A DNA stretch of 64,000 nucleotides from Symsagittifera roscoffensis (GCF_963678635.1 NC_087062.1:79673200-79737199), one strand, 5' to 3'; shown: positions 32,811-43,228, counted from the first letter of the stretch. The notes: generated by a model from the letters alone, not told the origin. Translations and numbers: made by a program.

Positions 32811-34611
32811 GTTAGTTAGAAGTCTGTGGTGAATATTTTGTTTGTGGGGGCAACCCCTTCAGCACTTATCCCTTCAGTATTTTATTGTATTGTATGAACC
32901 CGCCGAAGCACTAGAAAAAGAACAATAAAGGCGTTAGCATCAGATTGGAAATGAAAAGGAGCGTCGGAATATTATAGAAGTTTTGAATTTTAAGTTTTCG
33001 ATTCGAACCAGATCATTTCTGAGAAATGAGGGAACGGGCATTTTGAATGATAAAAGAGAAAAAAGAAAGAAGAAAGAGAGACGCCAAGAAAATAGGACGA
33101 AGAACAATTGTGAAAAATAGAGACGAAACGGAGCTTCTTATCGTTACGATCAGGCACAATAAGACGCTTAGCTGAAGCAGATAAGAAAAAAGGAGGCTTC
33201 AGTGGGACAGCCGGAGCTGATACCTACCCTCCCGTGCCGCAAAATTGCGGAGATAAGGACGTTATCTCTGAGGGGAATTGGAATTGGAGGCCCGGTGCCC
33301 AGAGACTGTGTGAAATTATTAAACGTACTCTTTAGCTGCTGTAATGCCCTGAATAGTTGAATTAACTACGGTTTTACATAGTATTTCAGAGCATGGGTAG
33401 CTAGAAAGAGGAAGAGTCAATCCATCTCTACTGGATTTAGTATATAACTGTCACTGAAACGCATGTATGAGTAGCTAGAGAGCACGAGTAGCTTGAGAGA
33501 GGAAGAGTCATTCTATCCCCAATGAATTTAGTATATAACTGCCACTTAACCGCATCTTCGCATGTAAACGAAAGCTAATCAAAAGTCGTTTGACCGATGG
33601 CCTAATATTGGTAACTTTTTACTTCGCCCTAAACAGACCAGAAAACTAACTGGCTAAGTCTAGACGGTAAAAAACGAGTAGAATTAAGGTAACTGACGCC
33701 TGCCAGTCTTAAATAGGTGCTTTTTCTACGCTCCGTCACTGTGCAATGTTTGGGCAAATATTGCAGGAGATGGATCAACCCTTTCCCTTGACTCCTAGCT
33801 TCTCAATATCTGAAAATGAATCTGATGTTGTTTTTAATTCAATTCAGAACATTTCGGTAAGCTCAAAATTTTTTTAAAAAATTCAGTTCACATTTTTTCC
33901 CTGAGACCCTTCCGGATTCTCGAATCCGGAGGAACAGCTGTCTTCTTGTCAATCAGGAAGGGTAGCAAAATCCTCCGAATAGCCCTCCTGATTCTCGGGA
34001 ATTGCTTTGTAACAATTGCTCCTGTTCAATCGTTACAACTCGGAGTGTTCTACTGTGAAAATCATTGAGTATTATTTCTGCCATTCGCTATATATGTTAC
34101 ACACCTTGATGTATTAGCGAAAGTCGTCGTTCTGATTTTTGCGGTTTCAGTTGTCGATACGCGTCATGCACGCGCAAATCAAATTAAAAAAAAAATTGTC
34201 AATCAATTTTAACCCTCCGAATAAGTTCAATTGTACTATTAACACTACTAACCGTTCAAATTAGCCAATTTTACCACTGAACTGTTCCAAATTTAAAATT
34301 ATCGGTGACATGCATTTCGATCATGCATGGAGGCACAACGTCGCATTTCTCTCCAGATTTTGCTTCATTTTTTCTGCTCTTTCTCTTCCATCACAATCAA
34401 TAGTTTTCAGCGCTTTTTCACTGCGGTAGCTACTGCATTCCGATGTGTTATGAAAGCTCGCTTAAAAGCTTTCAACCTTATGACTATCTGGTACGAACTG
34501 TACGCTCGGCTGTGTTTTGACATATGCTTTTTGGCATACTCGGAAAACCAGGCAGTCATGTTGGCTCCGTGGCATCAGTCGTCTTCTGGTCCATTTTTTT
34601 ACTTCCATCGG
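32811..34611 (+). repeat. Array unit B6, last unit, ending at the array edge
   Basis: 1801 bp. It ends at ACTTCCATCGG, exactly where internal B units continue into CTGGCACATC. Unique flank starts at 34612 (AATTGTCAAG). Private changes include GCCGCAAAATT and GATAAGGACG near 33237-33260. The 112-residue frame of other B units runs 17 residues into the flank here. Confidence 0.9.
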
Positions 34612-35582
34612 AATTGTCAAGATTTTCACATTGTCTCAAAAAGATCTAAAAGTTTTAGACAATCGAGATCTTCTAACTGCTTTTTGGTCGGTGCTTGCTG
34701 TCAATTGTTCTCTTGAACATGAGCTTCCAGTTATCTAGTCCCCATCATACTTCCAACTATCACTTGTTCTGGGCTGTGATGAGTCTGCTAAAACCATGGA
34801 GAGCATCTCTTGAGAGTCTCAGGTCAACACCAGAGTACTCTGCCCAGGATACTACCATGTTTGTAGCAAACAGTGGCATCATGATGCTTCTCCAATTTCG
34901 TTTTCTTGACGTTTTCAGCAGTGGTTCCACTTCCATCATCACTCGGTGAATTTCGTCAATTTCGTCTATTGCATTGTAATCCGTTGCTGTTGATCCTTCC
35001 CACTAGCATATCCCATGAACTTGTTTCCGAGTATCGGTTCTAACTCATCCTTGGTTCTTTCTAAAACTGCGCCAAACATCTTCCAAACAAAATCATCAGT
35101 TTTTTACGTTGTCTCGCAAGTGCGATTACGCAGTCAAGACCTTCACATAAGTGACTTTCTAGTCCACGGACTTTCGCCAGACTGCTACCAGGTTTGATCC
35201 AGCCTTCTGGTCCCCAGCCAGGCAACTCCACACTCTTCTATCGGTTGCTCCTAAGGGCTGTAGTCATCAAGTTGTAGATGATGTTGAGGTCGCGCAAATT
35301 GCAATCGGCATTCAATTCTCTCTGCACATCCTGCGTCGCTCGCAAAATCGAATCAGCGTTTAGACTCGGGCTCCATGATGGCTTCATTGACTCCCACACT
35401 ACAAACAGGCTTGTCCTCAGTGATTTATCTGAGAATGCATATCCAAACTCCACTCTGTTAACAGATTTTGGTATGGAAGGTGCAGTCACCTTTTTCTCCA
35501 ATACAAGTCCTAGCTTGACTTGCTAACTGGCAATACTTCTTATTGTTGATATTCTTGACAAACAGAAGTTCAGTAGCACAGC
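34612..35582 (-). pseudogene. 3' part of the unrecognised P element (fragments)
   Basis: Minus-strand open pieces at 35238-35501 (87 residues) and 34760-34942 (60 residues), with a readable stretch FVWKMFGAVLERTKDELEPI near 35040-35100 in another frame. The composition looks protein-like (balanced charge, few low-complexity runs) and the pieces follow one another in the direction of the neighbouring 200-residue frame, so they probably belong to one decayed ORF. I recognise no family. The left end is the array boundary. Confidence 0.4.
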
Positions 35583-36185
35583 TTATTTATAGTCGAAGTA
35601 AAAATCACTTATGTGCTCCTTGATGAAAGGATTGTACGCCATTCCAACAATTCCGGACAGATAGTGATATGACTTCTTTCTGATCGGTCCACAGTCTTCA
35701 CTGGACTTCAGCAATGTCCCCATTGATTCTTTCGTGAGCCTAAGCTCCTCATTTGAGAATCTTTGGACCTCGACGATCTTCCTCAAGGGTTCTAGCTCCA
35801 CAGGTTCTTTCATATTCACTCGCAGTGGCTTACTCTGGTGAACGTCTAGCAGTGCTTGTAAGAGCAAGGTCTTTGCCAGTTCACTGCCTCCTCTCAGCTT
35901 TTCCGCACGGGTATTTAGCGGTGGAACCGACATCTGCTTCAACTTGAACCGGACGAAACAGAGAGCACCTCTCCGTTTCGCACACGCTACTGCCGCTGCT
36001 TCACAGACCATTTGGTCTCCTAAATGCGTCACCAAGATAACCTTCTCTTCTTTCGACCTTTTCCTTCCTTCCGAATTGTATTCTCCCATCGTCAGTCCCG
36101 TCATACACCAAACAAGTCTGAGTTGCAGCTCAGTTTTGACGTACGTTATCGTTAAAAAAGCTTGAAATTTCGGAGTAGTTCGCAT
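35583..36185 (-). CDS. Unrecognised 200-residue ORF, the longest intact frame in the window
   Basis: It starts at a true ATG (36185-36183), opening MRTTPKFQAF, and stops at 35583. A KRSKEEKVILVTHLGDQM stretch lies near residues 62-80, then AAAVACAKRRGALCFVRFK, then a charged C-terminal half ending ISDFYFDYK. No signal peptide, membrane segment or catalytic motif is visible. Its first ~62 codons lie in block P1, with a second version in P2 (42658-42909) that switches after about 63 codons into gypsy linker sequence. The P1 form is therefore more likely the parental one. It may be a structural or accessory protein of the P element, or a chance-preserved exon. Function unknown. Confidence 0.4.
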   Translation of the reverse strand: MRTTPKFQAFLTITYVKTELQLRLVWCMTGLTMGEYNSEGRKRSKEEKVILVTHLGDQMVCEAAAVACAKRRGALCFVRFKLKQMSVPPLNTRAEKLRGGSELAKTLLLQALLDVHQSKPLRVNMKEPVELEPLRKIVEVQRFSNEELRLTKESMGTLLKSSEDCGPIRKKSYHYLSGIVGMAYNPFIKEHISDFYFDYK

Positions 36186-36452
36186 CTCTTCTTAAACTTG
36201 GGGTAGCACTACTGCCCTCTACGGCAAACTCACCAATTGATTCACCGTTCCTGTGTGCATTTTGGAAGAGGCTAACTTTCCATTTAACTTCTGCTTCAGT
36301 GTCGTGCCCTTGATCATTTCTTCCAGACATCATTCCATGGTACTTAATTTTTCTAGAGCGATTAGATGTCCACTAGCTCAGTTCCTGCCTTCCATCATTT
36401 CCATGTATCCACCTGCGGGCTCGTCTATCGAGTTTATGTTCGATACTGTCAA

Positions 36453-36824
36453 TCACATGTGTTCCACAGGGTCAGCTGTCCTACGAATCTTCCCTTCCCG
36501 GCTAAGTATTTCAATTTCCGACGCAGCTCCAGTAAGAGTGCGGTCACTCCTTCTCGTCTTATAGCTGCTGGCAGATCTTAATACTGCCATCACGATGGGT
36601 GGCACCATCGCTACGTCGATCATCGTTTTCGTTGTGCCAGGCAATCTACCATCGCCTTGACTCTTGTCAGCGGCATCTTCTACTCGCTTTCGTTTAGCTG
36701 AGTTGGCAGTTTTCGTTCGAGGGTCAGAGTCCACCTTTTCGTTTGCAGTTTTTCTAATTTTACTTTTTTTGCCAGACTTTGTCTTCATGTCGTTGATCTT
36801 GACAATCATCATATAGGATCGCAA
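36453..36824 (-). pseudogene. Basic, lysine-rich frame in P1 (123 residues)
   Basis: N-terminal half rich in K, R, S and T (KKSKIRKTANEK, KRKRVEDAADKSQ), with nuclear-localisation-like clusters, then DVAMVPPIVMAVL. The P2 counterpart at 43229-43558 differs in length and reading (KLGKKVKLRK), showing a frame slip around the basic run. Could be a nucleic-acid-binding tail of a gag-like protein. Unproven. Confidence 0.3.
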
Positions 36825-36833
36825 TGTTTCTTT

Positions 36834-37040
36834 TCAAGTTCTGGACAGGTACACCACTTCCTGCTTGCTCTCTTGGTGTGTCATCTTGTTCGGAGAATTT
36901 GTCTCACTTTCATCATTGGTCGAATTTATTAGCAATTTGCTCATCCTCTCCTCGCATTCATCCAGCTCGTCAAGGATTTCCCGTATCAGTGGTCTGCTGA
37001 GACCTGTTTTCAACATCGACTGGGTCTCGTAGCACTGCAC
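36834..37040 (-). pseudogene. 68-residue helical frame in P1
   Basis: Reads MQCYETQSMLKTGL, then REILDELDECEERMSKLLIN, an amphipathic, probably coiled-coil stretch. It is conserved without change in P2 (43568-43774). It lies between the acidic and the basic frames and is likely one segment of the same decayed protein. Confidence 0.35.
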
Positions 37041-37170
37041 TTATGTCCAGACCTCCTCCATAAAAGCAAATCTGTCCACACCACAGCCTGTTCTGTTTTC
37101 ATAATCCCGGTGCTGAACTTCCCACTCTTCTTCTGGCAGGGTTCCCAAGAAAGGTACTCGGGCTGCTCCT

Positions 37171-37668
37171 TCAGTTTTTTCTCTTGCGTGGAGATTCCGT
37201 TAAAAGTTTCTTTGCAGTCGTTTCAACCTTGCCAGGAGAGCTGCTCTCTGACAAGTTATGGGCGGAATTCATGAAGGCAGATGGAGGATCCAGCGTGGAA
37301 GTCTCATCTTCCGCTGGTTCAGTCGTCCCTGCCAACGTTTCCGTTCCTTCCTCTTCTTCGTCCAGGAAGTCGAAGTCCAGGCTAGACGCACCACCTACTG
37401 AGGCTTTGTCGTCATCCTTTCCAGCGTGGTCGGGATTATGATCCATTGGTTCTTCCGGTTGATAGTCTTCTTGTTCTTCGTCATCTCGCTCTTTAGTCTT
37501 CCCTGACCCTGAGGGTCCTTGTTCATCAGTCATCATTTCGACTGGAAGCTTTGGCACGACTAGCTTACCTGCTGACCAGTCTTCGCGTTCTCCGTATCTT
37601 ATCACAACTTCTCCACAACCGAAGGGCGCTAGAGCAGTCCTAGTCAGCAGCTTCCCGGATATTGCCAA
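37171..37668 (-). pseudogene. Acidic low-complexity frame in P1 (165 residues)
   Basis: Begins at a TTG right after a stop, so no ATG start is visible. Residues 1-45 look globular. The middle is strongly acidic and disordered (DDEEQEDYQPEEP, FLDEEEEG), and the end is basic (PRKRKN). P2 carries the same frame (43905-44402) with five or so substitutions and no new stop. No family recognised. The layout of globular head, acidic linker and basic tail would suit a gag-like or chromatin-associated protein. Confidence 0.35.
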
Positions 37669-38087
37669 CTACGGCCTCAGATTCATGACTATCATTGCAG
37701 CTTCCTGCGAATCTGCCGTGCCTCTCATCACGAATGGCGACAGGTCCAAATTGACTCATTCTTCCTCGAATTTTCCAGGTTTCGAAGTCGCTGCATTGCT
37801 TAATCTTCTCCTCGTCGACTCATCCACATACGCCAACTGTTTATACTGCAGCAAGGCAGCATTTCTGCCTAAGAAGCGTGGGTCCACCGATTCAGAGAAC
37901 TTTACCAAACTTCTCTTGTTGGTTTAGAACGCTTTTAACCTGAAACTGTGTACTACGGAGTCTGCTCCGAGCAACATCCTACGGATTAAGGGAAATTCGG
38001 CTATTTTGTCATCTCGGTCTCTTCTATCTTCGCTAACAGTAAATCTTTGCTCAACGATTCATGTAGCCAATTGTGTAGCCAATTCCG

Positions 38088-38582
38088 TCATCCCACTTGA
38101 GGACTTTTGTTGGAGTTCTCCCGGCTACGTAGATGGCTCCGCGATTGGCGGCTGCCCAACCTTTCCCATGTTTTTATTGGCATTACAGTGACTACTGCTC
38201 CTGTGTCTAAGAGTCGTATTACAACGATCGTCTTTCCGTCGGTGTCTAGCAGATGTGCAGTTACATCTGCCTCATATCCAATGTGTACCGCATCTTGTTC
38301 CATCAAGGGATCATGACCAATATTTTGGACCTCCAGCTCTTCTCGACCCATATAGATATGTCCTATTCTGTTATTGTCTGTCGTGACATAGGTCTTGGTA
38401 TCAATACTAATCTTATCCACATTGAGCATCACTTGATATGGTCTATAGATTTCCACATGACGCCCGAGAAATTTTTTTGTTCGAGTGCCACCCGTCATTA
38501 ACAAGGCTTGCTTAGCCATCGATTCAGTGCGTGGCTCTGTTTGTCTCAGATAATCTGCATAAATTTCTAGATGAAGGTTCAC
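38088..38582 (-). pseudogene. Retroelement aspartic protease, copy 1
   Basis: 164-residue frame. The catalytic Asp-Thr-Gly (in LLDTGAVVTVMP) is at 38207-38199, preceded by ADVTAHLLDTDG. Known: DTG/A with a following hydrophobic run is the active-site signature of retropepsins, which cut the Gag-Pol polyprotein. The second half is frame-shifted after KTWERLG, losing the flap region that copy 2 keeps (AAANRGAIYV). It then runs straight into block P1, so this copy has no RT behind it. Confidence 0.65.
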
Positions 38583-39192
38583 TCAGATTTCTGATTACCT
38601 GATGCCCTTCCTTGTGGCACCATCCTGAATGTCTGTCCTGAGATCACACTGAATTTCATGCTCAAACTGCTTGGTGCCTTCGTCTTTTCTACCACTGAGG
38701 CTTCAAAGGCGTTGAGTTGATCTTGAGTTCTCTCGTTCTCCACTTCGAGCTTGACCTTTTGTTCATGTTCTTTTGTTACCATCTCCTTAGCTGTCAATAC
38801 TATGGAGATTGCAGCTCCAAAAGTTAAGCCTGGGTTTTCGCGATCATCGGTGGGCCCCGCTCGAAAGCGGCCATGCCCAATGCTGCTACTCGAGGAGTCA
38901 AGTGCAGCCACATGTTTGACTCCGGTTTTGTTCTCAAGACTATAGCTTACAAATGAGCTTTTGTTTCTTTGGTGTTCTGGCTCTTTGGCATTTCTGCTTC
39001 CTCGGCCTCCATTCCTCTGAACCACAGGTCATTTGTCATTTTCACTATCACTTGATGATCGTCCTCAATTCCTGGCTTCTTTTTAGTTGTTTGCTGAAAT
39101 TGGACAGCTCCAATCCCAACACATCGTTTAACTCTAGCATGTGTAGTGAATAGTCTTTCAATCCTCTCATGGCGCTTGAGATGTCTGATCAT
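38579..39192 (-). pseudogene. Gag-pol linker region, copy 1
   Basis: Two overlapping frames: 38579-39025 (148 residues; helix-rich EMVTKEHEQKVKLEVENER, then KAPSSLSMKF) and 38947-39192 (81 residues; IERLFTTHARVKRCVG, then VKMTNDLWFRGMEAEEAEM). Copies lie at 49965-50577 and 57277-57713. It includes a 145-bp piece that is read in a different frame in block Q (45597-45740). Confidence 0.45.
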
Positions 39193-39664
39193 GCTGCAAG
39201 CAATTCTGACCGTAGTAGTCTCGGATTCATCGCCTTCACTTCGCGATTTGGGACAGGTTTGATGACATCATACTTCCCTTCTGAGAGGAGTGCAATCATT
39301 GTATACACAATTTTCAATCCTGACTTTTGAGTTATCTTCCCAAATCTACCTTCATTCAGCACGACCATAATCTCAACCACGGACTCCAGAACATCTTTGA
39401 GTGCTGGCCACATTGCAGCTTCTGCCGTTGCTGGCTCTCTGACTCTACTCAAGAGATCTCTGCTGTGCAAGTGATCATTGATGCCGGCAAAACGATCGGT
39501 ATCGGATTCATTTCTGTCCGCCATTGAACCCGAAATGCTATTGATATCAATTGCATCCAATCCAGGTCGGTTCCCGCAATGATTATCACGTCGGGCCAGA
39601 TCAAGGACTTGGAGGTGTTCACAATGACCGAGCTGGCAATCACTAATGTCTTGGCTTTTTGCAT
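39189..39664 (-). pseudogene. Second SGNH-like module, copy 1
   Basis: Two frames joined by a shift: 39449-39664 reads TLVIASSVIV...WPDVIIIAGTDLDW, and 39189-39560 reads DRFAGINDHLHSR, then WPALKDVLESVVEIMVVL. The Gly-Ile-Asn-Asp at 39485-39474 fits the block III GxND signature of SGNH hydrolases after a hydrophobic strand. A clear GDS block is not visible, so the family assignment is tentative. Copy 2 is at 50574-51037. Confidence 0.35.
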
Positions 39665-40218
39665 CTCAGCTTTGTCATAGGCGGCGAAGATGGTCTCGTC
39701 GATTTAAAAATTTCATTGGCCCATTTTGTTCTACATCAACTTCTTGCGCAACTTGCTTCATACACGCTCTCTCCTTCATATGAGCTGAATGCACTCGCAC
39801 TTAATTAAACTTCTTGAATTGTTGGCCAAAGGAAGCTATTTTTGAAAAGAGTCTTACCGGTCTCTCTGCTCTAGTTTGCTCGCTGTGATTCTTCCTTACA
39901 ACTTGTAATGGTCTGCACTCACAGTCCCTCAAGGTCAGCCAAACGCCATGCTGTCGTAGAGCTGAAGTTGATTTCTGCCGCTACAGTCAATCGAGTACAG
40001 TCCATTCACTGACAGTCTCGCATCCGACAGCATTCTCATTGCATCAGCTGCAGTTTTTACTGTTTGGAGATTTAATTTCATCAATTCCTGCTTCTAAATG
40101 TGCCAAGAAAAGGCATTGGTCTTGACCACATCAGGGAACTTCTATCTGGGCGTCGCTCTTCCCTGCTCGGAGTTGTCGTCGTCGTCTTGAATCTGGAGGT
40201 GCCAGAGATCATGTCCGT
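39665..40218 (-). other. Decayed spacer between the two SGNH-like modules, copy 1
   Basis: Matches 51038-51599 in copy 2 with small insertions and deletions. Frames are short and interrupted, and I see no motif. Confidence 0.4.
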
Positions 40219-40996
40219 CTAATTGACTGGTTCCAATCTTCGTCGGGGATGAATGGTCATTCTCGCCGGTGCCTCACCCAAAGGGTCCAATACGCCTGAG
40301 CTCTGTTCTTTCTCACTCGAGATCTGCAGTACCGGCATCATGACTGGGACTGATCCCAAGCGTGTCTCCAGATTAGGCGGTACACAAGTTGAGATCGCCG
40401 GCACGTTACTCGCTTCCTCCGTTCATAGATTTCCAGTGTCGAACAGTTCTACTCTTTTTCTTCTAATCGTTCCTGGAGGACACGGTTTATCCAGGTTTGT
40501 ACTTTTTTACTTTTGAAGTTTCATTCATCAATGGTGAATCTGGCTTGATCCATAGCTCTCAACTCGTGCTCCAAGTCCATTAATATCTTTCGTCCATCAT
40601 TGTGTATTGCCAGATTACGCACTAAGTTGTTCCACCTCGCGACTCTTTCATTGTGTCTTTTAGCTGTGGCTGACTGTGTTCTTGTGATCATTTGATAGTG
40701 CAGGCGGTCAATGCCGCCCACTTAAATTTTTGCCACACTGCACACCGGCATTGCTTCCCATTGAGGTTCTTCTGAGTCTGAGCTTCTGGACACGTTGTTT
40801 TGCCTATAAGAATCTTCAAGTCCACGATTCGGCCCGGGTTCATCAAATCAATCATTCGATATTGCTGGGCTACTGTGGCACCTCCGAATGCCATCACCAT
40901 AGTGATCCATGAGGTTCTCAAATTCTGGAACACTCTCACTAGACTATCGCCCAATATCAAATGTGACGTTCTAAGGCGTGGCTGCTGTATGTTCAT
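40219..40996 (-). pseudogene. SGNH/GDSL-hydrolase-like module, copy 1
   Basis: Seen: HLILGDSLVRV with GDS at 40951-40943 (block I, nucleophile Ser), an FGGAT glycine block (block II), then KILIG followed after a one-base frame slip by NN (block III GxN-like). A downstream frame (40521-40721) reads HNERVARWNNLVRNLA and DLEHELRAMDQARF. The final Asp-x-x-His site reads DE-stop-N here, so the catalytic His is lost. A proline-rich tail (VPPNLETRLG) follows at 40219-40404. Known: SGNH hydrolases use Ser-Asp-His to cleave esters, and esterase modules occur in ORF1 of some CR1-type LINEs. Inferred: an accessory 3' module of this retroelement, now dead. Confidence 0.55.
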
Positions 40997-41224
40997 TGCT
41001 GGACTCCAAGTCGATCTCCCGTGAAGCTGTTTTTGATCTAAATGTTCTTCTGTATGTCTAGCACACGCGACACTATTTCTTTATCGGCATCTTCCTGATA
41101 TTCCTAATGGGGGTTTTTCCTGAATTCATCATCGTAGCAGCTCCTGTCTTCTTCGCCACTTCTGAGGAGAGCTCTATTCTGCTGGTATCATCAGTTGTTT
41201 CATAGGGTGCAGTCACCATGGAAC

Positions 41225-41640
41225 CTGTTGGCCACGAAACGATCAGCGGCTTCCATCAGCTGGCTCATCGTTCTCTCCACAGCTGGATCGCCTGGGGTGT
41301 CGCTTAGGTCCGAGATTGTCACTCTATCGGATCCTGTTGGGACTTGCGCTTCCGCTGTTTGACTCAGCTCAAGAGGCGTCAGAACTTCCAGCGGCGATTG
41401 TGCACGGGGAATGCTTCCTGTAGGTAACCGTTGTTCCGTTTTTGCTATTCCAATCGTTCAGATTGCTCAGCATACTCATGCCTCAAGCTTTTTATCTTTT
41501 GTTCGGCCCTGCTTCTCAAGCAGTCTCTTCCACATATCTCTATCTTTTTCAAATTTGGCCACGGTTTTTCTCACTCGGTCCAGCTTGTCTCTAGTCTCGT
41601 TCAGATCTTCCGTGGTTTCATTCGTCTGGGAATCGCAATT
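41225..41640 (-). pseudogene. Coiled-coil segment after integrase, copy 1
   Basis: Reads a TNETTEDLNETRDKLDRV-type heptad helix directly after the truncated integrase, then PLEVLTPRELSQTTEAQ and a GNPVVEKMMSQLMEAA stretch. Copies at 45741-46180 and 52600-52993. Stops interrupt it here. Confidence 0.5.
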
Positions 41641-41968
41641 GCCTAGGATCATTCAATCGTTGGCATGGCAGACATGCTGTCACCCACTTCTCACATGCCT
41701 TCCTCATTCCAGGCAACTCAAAGAGTTGCGAGATCCTCTTGTACACTTTATCGATTCCTTGATGGCCCATCTGATCTTGTGGTCTGAATAAAAGTTCAGT
41801 TTGGTAGAGTTGCGGCAACACTATCGCGTTATATTTGTACATGACTTTATCCTCTTCTCTCTTTTTGCAAGCAACGATCCAATCCTTATTCAGATATAAC
41901 CGTCCCTCTTTCTGCATATAGTACTGTCTCACGATCCGGTAACTATCTTGCTTTGTCTGGTGCCACAT
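41618..41968 (-). pseudogene. Integrase N-terminal zinc-binding domain, copy 1
   Basis: 116 residues with the H2C2 layout: MGHQGIDKVYKRI, ELPGMRKACEKW, then CLPC. The first zinc His is replaced by Gln (RPQDQMGH), while the Cys pair is intact. Known: this domain binds zinc and viral or LTR DNA ends and precedes the DDE core of retroelement integrases. Here, as in all copies, about ten residues after CLPC the sequence switches to a coiled coil. The catalytic core is missing. Confidence 0.7.
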
Positions 41969-42368
41969 TTTTGGTCTAACTTTTCAAGCTATTCGTCATA
42001 CGGTCATTTCTCTGCGCTCCTAGTAAGTCCGAGTGTCTGTATCTTGCCTTCAAGTATGTCTTCAAGACCCTCAGGTGATTGTTCAATTCATTGGGATGAT
42101 GCGCGTCATCTTCCATCTTAACACATTAGATCTTTGCTCACGGTTTTGTCTCCTGTCTAAATGGTTTTAGGTCAATTCTGACTGCTGTTTTCTGCGGTAA
42201 TAGGCTCACTGATCGTTGTAAAACCTCAAACACCTCCAAGACTTCTGCCGCGTTGTCAAAGACTTTTCAACAGGGGAACCAGTAGCGATCACTATCGGGG
42301 TTTTGATGCACCTCCCTGTCCAAGTCTCTTGCTCGAGTCTCCACTAGCAATGTTTGGATCGCCAACTC
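41969..42368 (-). other. Decayed RNase H-integrase spacer, copy 1
   Basis: Matches 46494-46940 and 53345-53744. Interrupted frames with readable patches such as NELNNHLRVLKTYLKARYRH. No separate gene. Confidence 0.4.
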
Positions 42369-42720
42369 CTATAATTCAGAGCTCGAGTTCCTGACTGAGT
42401 ATGTGTCAAACTGCGATTTCCTCGAGTTGTCTCCAACAGATGAGTCTACCGTGGAGAGTGTCTCCACAGCAGATTCTGCTGTGCATGATCTACTCATCCA
42501 TCTAAACTCCCGAGACAAAACTTTGTCCACGTGGTCGTGTCCAGCTTTTAACGCTTCCTTCAGTGTCCGACTCTCCGGACAAATTTTCTCGCTCCGAGTT
42601 TTTCTACTCAACTGCTATCAATCCTTGATCGGGCGCCTGGAAAGTGACTGTCTTCATCTAAACCCCGATCTCCTGTTCCTTTGTCTTGTACGATGTTCCC
42701 ATAAAAACACTTTGAGGAAT
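42369..42720 (-). pseudogene. Pol linker fragment, copy 1, cut by block P2
   Basis: 80-residue frame (42369-42611; LKEALKAGHDHVDKVLSREF, CTAESAVETLSTVDSSVGD), matching 46941-47138 and 53745-53987. To the right the gypsy sequence ends at GAGGAATTG (42720) and block P2 begins. RNase H and RT, expected next, are absent. Confidence 0.5.
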
Positions 42721-42909
42721 TGTTTCACAGATCATTTGGTCTCCTAAATGCGTCACCAAGATAACCTTCTCTTCTTTCGACCTTTTCCTTCCTTCCGAAT
42801 TGTATTCTCCCATCGTCAGTCCCGTCATACACCAAACAAGTCTGAGTTGCAGCTCATTTTTGACGTACCTTATCGTTAATAAAGCTTGTAAATTCGGAGT
42901 AGTTCGCAT
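42658..42909 (-). pseudogene. Chimeric ORF across the P2/gypsy breakpoint
   Basis: An 83-residue frame from ATG. Residues 1-63 are the start of the P-element protein (as in 35583-36185), and residues 64-83 (IPQSVFMGTSYKTKEQE) are gypsy pol linker. A fusion made by the rearrangement, not a native gene. Confidence 0.6.
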
Positions 42910-43228
42910 CTCTTCTTAAACTTGGGGTAGCACTATTGCCCTCTACGGCAAACTCACCAATTGATTCACCGTTTCTGTGTGCATTTTGGAAGAGGCTAAC
43001 TTTCCATTTAACTTCTGCTTCATTGTCGTGCCCTTGATCATTTCTTCCAGTCATCATTCCATGGTACTTAATTTTTCTAGAGCGATTAGATGTCCACTAG
43101 CTGAGTTCTTGCCTTCCATCATTTCCATGTATCCACCTGCGGGCTCGTCTATCGAGTTTCTGTTCGATACTGTCAATCACATGTTTTCCACAGGGTCAGC
43201 TGTCCTACGAATCTTCCCTTTCCGTGGT

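Larger units (their letters stand above)
6928..34611 (+). repeat. 27.7 kb higher-order tandem array (units A and B, HOR pattern A-A-B)
   Basis: Sixteen head-to-tail units, recognised by the shared start GTTAGTTAGAAGT, occur in the order B A A B a B A A A B A A B A A B (a = deleted A). Grouped by the junction ATCGG|CTGGCAC the array is six higher-order units: 6928-8788, 8789-14199, 14200-16589, 16590-23779, 23780-29190, 29191-34611, with 0, 2, 1, 3, 2 and 2 A units. Two are exactly 5411 bp. Units of one type are nearly identical. A and B share their first ~145 bp closely, then only diverged homology. The array begins and ends exactly at that junction, as tandem duplication of one ancestral segment predicts. 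A 56-bp piece (for example 8789-8844) marks each B-to-A junction. Organisation is like centromeric or heterochromatic satellites. No protein is encoded that I can support. Confidence 0.93.
36001..38077 (-). repeat. Block P, copy 1 (2.08 kb direct repeat)
   Basis: Nearly identical to 42721-44807. Left breakpoint at TTCACAGACCATTTGG (36001), right breakpoint after GTAGCCAATTGTG (38077), where P1 joins the protease segment and P2 joins block Q. It contains minus-strand frames at 37171-37668, 36834-37040, 36453-36824 and 36130-36333. P1 has about 10-12 bp less than P2 near 36498, where P2 carries GGTTCATTGGC. Confidence 0.85.

Noticed and set aside
6928-34611. Repeated short ORFs in the array (66, 73, 81, 105 and 112 residues) as a conserved gene family
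   Set aside because: They repeat only because the DNA repeats. They overlap on opposite strands, have no motif, and several are broken by single changes (the 112-residue frame has a stop in B1 and runs off the array in B6).
6928-34611. CRISPR array
   Set aside because: The period is 1.8 kb, there are no short repeat-spacer pairs, and the setting is eukaryotic.
38953-39153. Plus-strand frames across 34.6-60 kb (for example 38751-38945, 39327-39527, 49146-49577)
   Set aside because: They are opposite-strand shadows of the retroelement frames, which hold the recognisable motifs.
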